DNA of 7,770 bases from CAYFIW01 sp964500645 (GTDB lineage: Bacteria > Chloroflexota > Dehalococcoidia > Lucifugimonadales > UBA826). The notes below the pieces were generated by a model. That model was not told the DNA's origin and made no database searches. It worked only from the letters and a program-made list of their open reading frames with translations. The stretch is taken from the NCBI GenBank assembly GCA_964500645.1, contig CAZCOH010000071.1, forward strand, positions 1-7,770, written 5' to 3'. Both the position numbers and the translations under genes were made by a program. Positions within the stretch are counted from its first letter, which is position 1; each line of letters opens with the position of its first letter. Below, in pieces: positions 1 to 6,061 of this stretch.

Positions 1-35
1 TTGTAGCTTGCGAAGTACAATATTGTTACGTTCAA
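1..35 (-). CDS. Possible MoaD-like sulfur carrier protein, N-terminal fragment (cut by window edge)
   Basis: After the SDR stop, the minus strand has an open frame that begins at a TTG codon (35-33) and runs off the window, reading MNVTILYFASY. This hydrophobic beta-strand start resembles the first strand of MoaD, the ubiquitin-like small subunit of molybdopterin synthase. An in-frame TGA at 47-45 limits the start to this TTG or to the TTG at 41-39. There is only a weak GAG-type ribosome site about 8 bases upstream. It would begin about 30 bases after the SDR gene and so could be the last gene of the operon. Eleven residues are too few for a firm call, and another frame (GTG at 48-46) also stays open to the edge. 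Confidence 0.25.
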   Translation of the reverse strand, partial: MNVTILYFASY

Positions 36-65
36 TTCCAATTCTCACAAATTTTCTGCTAGAAG

Positions 66-812
66 TTAATATAACAGTGCTCCACCATTAACGTGTATGG
101 TTTGTCCAGTTATGTATGCGGCACCATCTGATGTTAGAAAGGATACTGTGGTCGCAATTTCCTCTGGATATCCTAGCCTGCCGACTGGCGCGTTGCTGAA
201 GGATCCTGTGGTGATGGCTGATCCTGTAGTTTCACTTCTGGTTGTATCAAATGCACCAGGAACAATGTGATTTACAAGTATTCCGTCATTTGCTAGTTCC
301 AACGCTAATGCTCGAGTCAGCCCAAGGGCACCCATTTTAGAAGCACATACATGTGCCCATTCGCTCTTTCCAGAGAAAGCATTTAGGCCTGATACATTAA
401 TAATGCGTCCCCACCCAATATTTTGCATTCCTGGTATGGCCGCTCTTGAGCAAAAGAAAGGACCATCTAGGTTGACCGCGAGTACATCTCTCCATTCATT
501 AGTCGTCATAGATGCCGTTGGCACCGATGATCTAAGGCCAGCGTTGTTTACTAGTATACTTACTGGCCCCAAGGATGATTCTATTTCAGCAAACATTTGA
601 GACACTTCTCTTTCATTGCCTACATCCGCTATTACTGATATAGCCTTTCCACCATTTTCAATAATGTAATCTCTAACTGAATTGGCTTCGTCATTATTGT
701 TTCTTGCGTTGACGGCTATTTGAGCCCCTTTCTTTGATAATTCAATTGCTGTAGCTTTCCCAATATTCCTTCCAGAACCTGTTACAAGAGCAATTTTTCC
801 TTCTAAACTCAT
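66..812 (-). CDS. SDR-family oxidoreductase with substituted catalytic Ser/Tyr
   Basis: A 248-residue classical-size short-chain dehydrogenase/reductase. The Rossmann motif TGSGRNIG is at residues 11-18, the adenine-ring Asp in ADV at 62-64, NNAG at 89-92, the structural Asn at 114, and the C-terminal PG and GQTIHVNGG elements are present. Arg37 just after the second strand favours NADP(H) (inference). The active site is odd. Aligning GRIINVSG with FabG GRIITIGS puts Gly142 at the catalytic Ser, and HVCASK (154-159) has Val155 where Tyr is expected, while Lys159 is kept. An SDR subgroup with HVxxxK instead of YxxxK is familiar, so this is probably real and not a sequencing error. The ATG overlaps the upstream stop as ATGA and has an AGAGG ribosome site (824-820) 7 bases away, indicating translational coupling to the ketopantoate-reductase-like gene. 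Probable last or next-to-last gene of the operon. The reaction is unknown. Confidence 0.93.
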   Translation of the reverse strand: MSLEGKIALVTGSGRNIGKATAIELSKKGAQIAVNARNNNDEANSVRDYIIENGGKAISVIADVGNEREVSQMFAEIESSLGPVSILVNNAGLRSSVPTASMTTNEWRDVLAVNLDGPFFCSRAAIPGMQNIGWGRIINVSGLNAFSGKSEWAHVCASKMGALGLTRALALELANDGILVNHIVPGAFDTTRSETTGSAITTGSFSNAPVGRLGYPEEIATTVSFLTSDGAAYITGQTIHVNGGALLY

Positions 813-1870
813 TTATATGCCTCTACTATTTCTGAAACTTTAAGTATGTTTTTTATACCGATATTAAATTCTCCGCTTTCTATCCCTTTTATCACCTCAG
901 TAACCGCGTCGCTATAGGGAGTTGCTATCCCAATTTCCTTTCCTCTTTTCGAGACAAATCCGTTGAGATATTCAATTTCAGTAGGTCGTTCCTTGATGAT
1001 GTCTTGTGCCATTGATGGTCTACCAGGTAATTTTGGTTTACTACCTGTAAGAACTGAAATAACTTCTGGGTGACCTTTGGGACCAACTGCTTCTTCCATT
1101 TCCTCTAAAGAAAAATTTCCCATTGGTGGAACAACTTTGTGTCCCAAAGCGCGCCCGACACGTACAGTTTCAATTGCAAGATTAAGAATTTGGATTCTGG
1201 CATCCTCGCTTTCTCTGATCTCATGACTCATAAGTCCTGTCATAGCCGAAGTAGCATTTACCATGCAATTTGTGACCATTTTTGACCAACGTTCTCCCCA
1301 CAAGTCATCTGTTGCCACTGTAGTTCCGGCCGATGAAAAAATCTCAACCAAGGTTTCCAGTCTTGGAGTAATTTTGCCATCAAGTTCACCGACTTTAAAA
1401 CATATGGGTTTTTCTTGGAGAGATTGGGAAACACTACCAGTGCGTGTAATATGTGCTGGTTTGTACATGGCAGCAGAGATCGTTGTTATACATCCAATTG
1501 TTCTGTGAGCACCCACGATAGGAGCTATTTGAAGCTCATTGATACTGTTTTGTGGACTTACAACCCATGTGTCTTCGTGCATATATGGGAGCATGGATCT
1601 TACGGTTTTTATTGTGTCGTATGATTTGACTCCTATTATTACCAAATCAAAATAGCCATTAATCTCGGCGACTTGATCGGTGTGAATTGCATTTACTTTG
1701 ACCACATGTTTGCCGGTTATTCCGTCAAGAATAAGGCCTTTTTCATTCATAGCGGCTACATGGTCCTTCCATCCGTCTATCATGAGGACGTCATGTTCTG
1801 CCCTCGACATGAAACCTGCTAGGGATCCCCCTATTGCACCTACTCCAATTGCAGCCGTTCTAATTCCCAT
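809..1870 (-). CDS. Ketopantoate reductase (ApbA/PanE) family oxidoreductase
   Basis: A 353-residue protein of the 2-dehydropantoate 2-reductase family, which reduces 2-oxo acids with NADPH. The N-terminal Rossmann domain has GVGAIGG at 9-15 and GVKSYDT at 80-86, with Lys82 in the conserved KxxxT motif, and PQN at 106-108. The C-terminal helical domain has KMVTN at 197-201 with the catalytic-type Lys197, Asn205, then PSMAQD at 285-290 and RPTEIEYLNG at 295-304, where Glu298 matches the family acid. So the catalytic set looks intact. It is longer than E. coli PanE (about 303 residues), with extra sequence around 245-285. It sits between a CoA-transferase and an SDR in a catabolic-looking operon with no pantothenate genes, so a role on another 2-oxo or hydroxy acid is more likely than vitamin B5 synthesis. 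No clear ribosome site is seen before the ATG. The start is supported by its position just before the Rossmann strand. Confidence 0.93.
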   Translation of the reverse strand: MGIRTAAIGVGAIGGSLAGFMSRAEHDVLMIDGWKDHVAAMNEKGLILDGITGKHVVKVNAIHTDQVAEINGYFDLVIIGVKSYDTIKTVRSMLPYMHEDTWVVSPQNSINELQIAPIVGAHRTIGCITTISAAMYKPAHITRTGSVSQSLQEKPICFKVGELDGKITPRLETLVEIFSSAGTTVATDDLWGERWSKMVTNCMVNATSAMTGLMSHEIRESEDARIQILNLAIETVRVGRALGHKVVPPMGNFSLEEMEEAVGPKGHPEVISVLTGSKPKLPGRPSMAQDIIKERPTEIEYLNGFVSKRGKEIGIATPYSDAVTEVIKGIESGEFNIGIKNILKVSEIVEAYK

Positions 1871-1892
1871 AGAATTTTTGAATATATTTAAT

Positions 1893-3095
1893 CTAGTCGT
1901 CTGATGTGCTTATTATTTCACTTTCTGAGAGTTCAGAAATCTTCTCATTTGAATATCCTAGGACGTTAGATAGTATCTCGTGAGAATGTTCCCCGATCAC
2001 TGGGGCTGACCCAACAACCATTTCTGTTCGACCAAATTTGATCATTTTTCCAGTCACGTGGATAGTTCCTGCTATCGGATCAGGCACCTCGACTAGAACT
2101 TCCCGTTCCTTAAGATGAGGATCAGCTGACGCTTGCGCGGTCGTGTTTACGGGGGAGCAGGGGACTCCGTTTGAAGACAATATATCGACAGCATCTGCCA
2201 TTGTTCTTTTTGAAAACCATTCAGAAAGTTCATCTTCCAAAGCTTGAGCATTTGTGTTTGTTCTGTCAGATCTGCTTTCAAATCTAGGGTCAGTTAACCA
2301 CTCTGGTTTTCCGACTGACTCTGAAAGTCGTGTCCACATATTATCGTTAGTGGCTGCGATGATAACCCACCCGTCTATTGTTTGATAACAACCTCCGGTA
2401 CTTTTACCGTTACCTTCACGAGTTTGTTCATACCCCGTTCCTAAATAGGCAGTTATGGGGATTTCATTACATGTGTATCCCGTATCTGCCAAACATACAT
2501 CAATAGTTTGTCCTTCCCCAGATATTTCCCTTTCGCGTAATGCTGCTAGGGCTCCGATAGTGGCGTGGAGTGATGTTATTCTATCGATCAAAGGGAAAGC
2601 GGTTTTTATTGGCGGCATACCTTCTTCACCTGTTAATGTCATCAGGCCTCCCATTGCTTGCCCTATTGGATCAAATCCTACACGGTCCTTGTAAGGACCG
2701 TATTGGCCATATGCGGATACATTGACCATGATAATTCCAGGATTGATTTTTTTAAGTTCTTCGTAGCCAAATCCCATTACTTCGATCGTACCAGGTCTGA
2801 AATTTTGGATGAGTATGTCAGACTCTTTAACAAGGTCTCGGAGAACGGACTTACCTTCATCAGTTCGGAGATTAATTGAAAGACTTTTTTTTCCGCTGTT
2901 GTACTGAACCCAATATGCACTTTGTCCTCTTACAGTCGGACCGTTTTTTCTACTTTCATCTCCGTTGACTCCTTCAACCTTGATGACTTCTGCTCCCATT
3001 CGAGCAAACATAAGTCCACATCTTGGACCAGCTTGATAACGCCCTAGATCCAAGACTCTGATACCTTCAAGTGGTGTGTTCAGTGTGTTAGCCAT
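1893..3095 (-). CDS. CaiB/BaiF family (class III) CoA-transferase
   Basis: A 400-residue class III (family III) CoA-transferase, which moves CoA between carboxylic acids through an aspartyl-CoA thioester. Family features: GIRVLDLGRYQAGP (11-24), GAEVIKVE (34-41), YNSGKKSLSINL (65-76), NFRPGTIEVMGFGYE (98-112), and GQYGPYKDRVGFDPIGQAMGG (from 130). The Asp of LIDRITSLH, Asp171, lines up with formyl-CoA transferase Asp169 (GDSNTGMH) and should be the nucleophile. Length is normal for the family. The start has an excellent AAGGAG site (3108-3103) 7 bases before the ATG. It follows the enoyl-CoA hydratase-like gene by 48 bases and precedes the ketopantoate-reductase-like gene by 22 bases, so it is probably co-transcribed with both. 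In context it likely activates the pathway acid using a CoA donor such as succinyl- or acetyl-CoA; neither donor nor acceptor can be read from the sequence. Confidence 0.95.
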   Translation of the reverse strand: MANTLNTPLEGIRVLDLGRYQAGPRCGLMFARMGAEVIKVEGVNGDESRKNGPTVRGQSAYWVQYNSGKKSLSINLRTDEGKSVLRDLVKESDILIQNFRPGTIEVMGFGYEELKKINPGIIMVNVSAYGQYGPYKDRVGFDPIGQAMGGLMTLTGEEGMPPIKTAFPLIDRITSLHATIGALAALREREISGEGQTIDVCLADTGYTCNEIPITAYLGTGYEQTREGNGKSTGGCYQTIDGWVIIAATNDNMWTRLSESVGKPEWLTDPRFESRSDRTNTNAQALEDELSEWFSKRTMADAVDILSSNGVPCSPVNTTAQASADPHLKEREVLVEVPDPIAGTIHVTGKMIKFGRTEMVVGSAPVIGEHSHEILSNVLGYSNEKISELSESEIISTSDD

Positions 3096-3143
3096 TTCGC
3101 TACTCCTTGCAATGTAAATAGGATTTGAGGTTTAAGAGAGTTT

Positions 3144-3911
3144 TTAAGGTTTTCGTCCTTTCCTGTCGATAAAGGGTTTGAATCCTTCAAGCACTGGTGT
3201 AGGTTCCAAACTGCCAGACTGGGCGTTTAGCTCATTCTGATAGGCATCCCTCCATGTTCCACCTATGTCGTCAATCAGTAATTGTTTGATTCCTTGTACC
3301 ATTCTCGAATCATTCCCCGCGATCAATCCCGCCAATTCTCGACACTTATTCATCAGTTCATTTGATTCGACAAGGTGGTTTACCAGACCAATCTGTAGGG
3401 CTTCATCAGATTCGACTACTCTGGCGGTTAATAGCAATTCTTTGGCTTTTGGCCAACCTACCTGCATTGAGAGGCTCCAAGTGGAATTTACTCTTCCATA
3501 CGCCGCTGCTAGAAATCTAAACTTAGTTTTTTCACAACCGACTCGAATATCTAGGCTTGAAGCTAAAACAGCACCACCTCCAAAAGCCAGTCCGTTTATT
3601 GCCCCAATTGTAGGTTTACTACATGTGCCAATATGCCATGCATATTCTGATCTTTTGGGATCGGGTGGCGGGGGATTCTCACTCTCTGCATTTCTCGTCA
3701 TTTCATGTATGTCAGCTCCTGCAGTAAAAGCTCGGTCACCCGATCCAGTGAAGATCACTGCTTTTATGGTGTCATCCGATTCCATGTCTGAAACGGCATG
3801 GTCCATTTCCTTAAATAGAACCGTACTCATGGCATTTAGTACTTCTGGTCGGTTTAATGTAATTGTGCCTATTCCATCTGTCTTATCTATCAACAGGGTT
3901 TCGTAACTCAT
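3144..3911 (-). CDS. Enoyl-CoA hydratase/isomerase (crotonase) family protein
   Basis: A 255-residue crotonase-fold protein, usual length. IGTITLNRPEVLNAM (14-28) is the typical N-terminal segment. AFTAGADI (61-68) and INGLAFGGGAVLA (105-117) supply the two oxyanion-hole backbone amides that stabilise a thioester enolate. In rat mitochondrial hydratase the acids are Glu144 and Glu164. By my hand alignment the first falls on Ala135 (LAAAYG) and the second on Glu158 (AKELLLT), so standard syn-hydration is doubtful; isomerase, hydrolase or decarboxylase chemistry is possible. A proline-rich patch (80-85) lies in the variable loop after the first oxyanion element. An AGGAG ribosome site (3922-3918) is 6 bases before the ATG. 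It is the first gene after the promoter at 3946-3975 and is probably the head of the four-gene operon. Confidence 0.93.
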   Translation of the reverse strand: MSYETLLIDKTDGIGTITLNRPEVLNAMSTVLFKEMDHAVSDMESDDTIKAVIFTGSGDRAFTAGADIHEMTRNAESENPPPPDPKRSEYAWHIGTCSKPTIGAINGLAFGGGAVLASSLDIRVGCEKTKFRFLAAAYGRVNSTWSLSMQVGWPKAKELLLTARVVESDEALQIGLVNHLVESNELMNKCRELAGLIAGNDSRMVQGIKQLLIDDIGGTWRDAYQNELNAQSGSLEPTPVLEGFKPFIDRKGRKP

Positions 3912-3917
3912 GGGTAA

Positions 3918-3922
3918 CTCCT
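3918..3922 (-). promoter_or_regulatory. Strong ribosome binding site of the crotonase-family gene
   Basis: AGGAG on the minus strand, 6 bases before the ATG at 3911. It fixes the start of the operon's first gene and lies in the roughly 28-base leader predicted from the upstream promoter. Confidence 0.75.
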
Positions 3923-3945
3923 CTTAAATATTGGAAAGTATCAGC

Positions 3946-3975
3946 ATTATAGGAACCGGTTTCTAGGAGGGTCAA
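3946..3975 (-). promoter_or_regulatory. Sigma70-type promoter of the crotonase/CaiB/KPR/SDR operon
   Basis: On the minus strand TTGACC (3975-3970) is followed after 18 bases by a perfect TATAAT (3951-3946). This is very close to the sigma70 consensus at both boxes with a permitted spacer. Transcription should begin near 3939, giving a leader of about 28 bases with AGGAG just before the ATG at 3911. The -35 box overlaps the TGA stop (3974-3972) of the ATL gene, so the operon can be expressed independently of it. The spacer carries the palindrome annotated separately. Confidence 0.7.
3950..3965. promoter_or_regulatory. Palindromic operator candidate within the promoter spacer
   Basis: TAGGAACC followed by GGTTTCTA forms a 16-base inverted repeat with 7 of 8 pairs matching (only 3953/3962 fails) and a perfect AACCGGTT core. 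It fills most of the spacer between the -35 and -10 boxes and overlaps the first bases of TATAAT, a position where a bound protein would block RNA polymerase. A central CG with AACC/GGTT arms is common in LacI/GalR-family operators (family knowledge); assigning it to that family is inference. No regulator gene is present in the window. Confidence 0.5.
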
Positions 3976-4331
3976 GGACGATCTTCCTTATCTGATGTTA
4001 GCCATCCCTTTTTTTTAAGATCAATAGCATCATCTTCACCGAAAATAATACCCTCTGAAAGTAGCAATTTTTTCTGAGTCAAGTACTTTGGTTTGTCCTT
4101 AAGTGATATTTTGCCATCTTTACTAACGACTCGGTGCCAAGGAATAGGATTACCATGGGGATGATTGCTTGCTAATGCATACCCAACAAGCCTGGCATCC
4201 CTAGTTCCTGCCATGTGTGCTATTTGCCCGTAGGTTGCGACGCTTCCGAAGGGGATTGATTGAATTATCTCGATAATAGTAGAAAAGATTGTCTTCTTCT
4301 CTTCATAAGTCGTATCAATATTAATTTTCAT
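3972..4331 (-). CDS. Alkyltransferase-like (ATL) DNA-lesion-binding protein, MGMT C-terminal-domain type
   Basis: From the ATG at 4331 this gives 119 residues, the usual size of free-standing ATL proteins. The fold is that of the DNA-binding domain of O6-alkylguanine-DNA alkyltransferase: IPFGSVATYGQIA (26-38) contains the conserved Tyr34, and ARLVGYALASN (46-56) carries the Arg finger (Arg47) of the helix-turn-helix. The active-site motif PCHRV is PWHRV (64-68): the alkyl-accepting Cys is Trp65. ATLs cannot repair the base themselves; they bind and flip O6-alkylguanine and flag it for nucleotide excision repair (family knowledge). The reading frame stays open upstream (QAQ before the Met) into the gap, so a slightly longer N-terminus is possible, but homologues begin about here. 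No good ribosome site is visible. It faces the acyl-CoA synthetase gene divergently across the gap, and its 3' end holds the -35 box of the next operon. Confidence 0.88.
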   Translation of the reverse strand: MKINIDTTYEEKKTIFSTIIEIIQSIPFGSVATYGQIAHMAGTRDARLVGYALASNHPHGNPIPWHRVVSKDGKISLKDKPKYLTQKKLLLSEGIIFGEDDAIDLKKKGWLTSDKEDRP

Positions 4332-4342
4332 TTGAGCCTGTG

Positions 4343-4442
4343 NNNNNNNNNNNNNNNNNNNNNNNNNNNNNNNNNNNNNNNNNNNNNNNNNNNNNNNNNN
4401 NNNNNNNNNNNNNNNNNNNNNNNNNNNNNNNNNNNNNNNNNN
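4343..4442. other. Assembly gap (100 N)
   Basis: Exactly 100 undetermined bases, the usual placeholder length for a gap of unknown size. It removes the divergent promoter region between the ATL and acyl-CoA synthetase genes and the 5' end of the latter. About 65-70 missing synthetase residues would need roughly 200 bases plus a leader, so the true gap is probably longer than 100 bases. Confidence 0.97.
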
Positions 4443-5978
4443 AAGAATGGGGAGAGAGAGGATTACACCTTTGGTGACATGAAGCGTCTCACGAACAAAT
4501 TTGCCAATGTTTTGCAAAGTCTAGGGATAGAGAAAGGCGATAGAGTTTTTATATTTATGGATCGATTGCCAGAACTCTATGTGGCTTTCTTCGGAGCCCT
4601 AAAGGCAGGTGCGGTTGTCGGTCCTTTGTTTTCAGCATTCGGCCCCGAACCTGTTAGGGATCGCATGCAAGATAGTGGAGCAAAAGTCTTAGTAACTCAG
4701 CCTGATTTGAGAAGAAAAATATCAGAAATAATACCTGAGTTATTTGAGCTTCAACATATATTAATCGTAAATAAGGACGAGAGAGACCCTAATCCAATTG
4801 ACGCCCAAGATTTATCCTATGACGAAGAAATGGGTAAAGCGTCTGCTGATTTCACAACTGTTGTCACCGGTCAATATGATTATTCAATTATGCACTACAC
4901 TTCAGGTACAACTGGAAAGCCAAAAGGAGCGGTTCATAGACACCAAGCTGTTGTGCAACAGATGGCAACAGGAAAATGGGCTCTAGATCTCCATGAGGAT
5001 GACGTTTATTGGTGTACGGCAGACCCTGGATGGGTTACCGGAACTTCTTACGGAATGCTAGCTCCTTGGACCAATGGTCTTACTCAACTCATTTATGAGG
5101 GAGGTTTCAGCGCCAGCCGGTGGTATGAACAGATTCAAAAGCACAAGGTGACGGTATGGTACACAGCTCCTACGGCTATTCGTATGCTGATGAAGGCAGG
5201 AGAAGAGGTTCCTGGTAGGTTTGATTTGTCAACTTTGAGGTATATGTGCAGTGTCGGTGAGCCTTTGAATCCCGAGGCAGTGGTGTGGGGAGATGAAGTT
5301 TTCGGGATGCCTTTTCATGACAATTGGTGGCAGACAGAAACGGGAGCGATAATGTGTGCTAATTTCCCATCAATGGAGGTAAGACCTGGTTCGATGGGTA
5401 AGCCAATACCCGGTGTTGAATTAGCAATTGTCAATGAAGATTTTGAGCAAGTACCTGACGGGGAGGATGGAAATCTTGTTGTTAAGCCGGGATGGCCATC
5501 AATGTTCCACGGGTATTGGAATAATTCGGAAATGTATAACTCCCGATTTAGGAAGGGCTGGTATATCACTGGAGATACTGCACGTAGAGATGAAGATGGA
5601 TATTTCTGGTTTGTAGGAAGAGCTGATGACGTTATAAATACTGCAGGTCACTTGGTTGGACCTTTTGAAGTTGAAAGTGCTTTGATTGAGCACCCTGCAG
5701 TTGCGGAAGCTGGGGTTATCGGAAAGCCTGATCCAATCGCTATGGAAATTGTAAAAGCGTTTGTGTCCCTTAAAGATGGATATGAGGAAAGCACTAAGCT
5801 ACGGAATGAAATTATGAGGTTTGCTAGAGAGAAGTTATCTGCTGCGGTAGCCCCACGAGAAATTGATTTCATTCCTTCTCTTCCAAAGACTAGAAGCGGT
5901 AAGATCATGAGAAGGCTTTTAAAAGCTAGAGAACTTGGGTTGCCGGAAGGTGACACTTCGACTCTTGAGGATGACTGA
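4443..5978 (+). CDS. acsA: AcsA-type acetyl/short-chain acyl-CoA synthetase (5' end lost in gap)
   Basis: 511 residues are visible, without the N-terminus. The enzyme joins a short carboxylic acid to CoA through an acyl-adenylate (AMP-forming). Positions in the visible part: P-loop YTSGTTGKPKGAVHRH (152-167), CTADPGWVTGTSYG (191-204), NWWQTETG (294-301), GWYITGD (372-378), GRADDVINTAGHLVGPFEVES (from 392) and PKTRSGKIMRR (481-491), with the C-terminal catalytic and acetylation-type Lys487. The Trp pair before QTETG matches acetyl-CoA synthetases, where Trp limits the pocket to acetate- or propionate-sized acids. Similarity runs end to end with Bacillus AcsA (about 572 residues), including the PxGDxSTxED tail, so about 65-70 residues are missing. 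Reading back through the Ns into 4260-4342 is spurious because that stretch is antisense to the ATL gene. An M20 amidohydrolase pair follows after 83 bases and may be co-transcribed. Confidence 0.93.
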   Translation, partial: KNGEREDYTFGDMKRLTNKFANVLQSLGIEKGDRVFIFMDRLPELYVAFFGALKAGAVVGPLFSAFGPEPVRDRMQDSGAKVLVTQPDLRRKISEIIPELFELQHILIVNKDERDPNPIDAQDLSYDEEMGKASADFTTVVTGQYDYSIMHYTSGTTGKPKGAVHRHQAVVQQMATGKWALDLHEDDVYWCTADPGWVTGTSYGMLAPWTNGLTQLIYEGGFSASRWYEQIQKHKVTVWYTAPTAIRMLMKAGEEVPGRFDLSTLRYMCSVGEPLNPEAVVWGDEVFGMPFHDNWWQTETGAIMCANFPSMEVRPGSMGKPIPGVELAIVNEDFEQVPDGEDGNLVVKPGWPSMFHGYWNNSEMYNSRFRKGWYITGDTARRDEDGYFWFVGRADDVINTAGHLVGPFEVESALIEHPAVAEAGVIGKPDPIAMEIVKAFVSLKDGYEESTKLRNEIMRFAREKLSAAVAPREIDFIPSLPKTRSGKIMRRLLKARELGLPEGDTSTLEDD

Positions 5979-6061
5979 TTTAGAGTCGCTATCCTGTATC
6001 AACGTAAAAACAACCAAAGATAGAATTCCTGTCGGTAAATCAGATCTATGAAAGATAAGCT

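Noticed and set aside
17..26. ACAATATTGT 10-base palindrome
   Set aside because: Short, AT-rich and inside a possible coding start; expected by chance.
809..1870. Assignment as true PanE (pantothenate biosynthesis)
   Set aside because: The family features fit, but the protein is about 50 residues longer than E. coli PanE and sits in a CoA-transferase/SDR operon without pantothenate genes, so no gene symbol is given.
3265..3906. 213-codon plus-strand open frame
   Set aside because: It lies wholly antisense to the crotonase-family gene, has no family features, and has a composition typical of a shadow frame.
4260..4442. N-terminal extension of the acyl-CoA synthetase reading through the gap into 4260-4342
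   Set aside because: This stretch is the antisense of the well-supported ATL gene, and continuity through 100 unknown bases is only an artefact of the Ns.
4332..4517. Upstream extension of the ATL protein through the gap to 4517
   Set aside because: The part beyond the gap is antisense to the synthetase gene, and the ATL is already full length from the ATG at 4331.
5648..5956. 102-codon minus-strand open frame
   Set aside because: It is antisense to the conserved C-terminal domain of the synthetase and has no recognisable motif.
5979..6061. Promoter or terminator between the synthetase and M20 genes
   Set aside because: Only weak -35/-10-like matches (TTGAGG, TATCCT) with poor spacing, and no stem followed by a T run.
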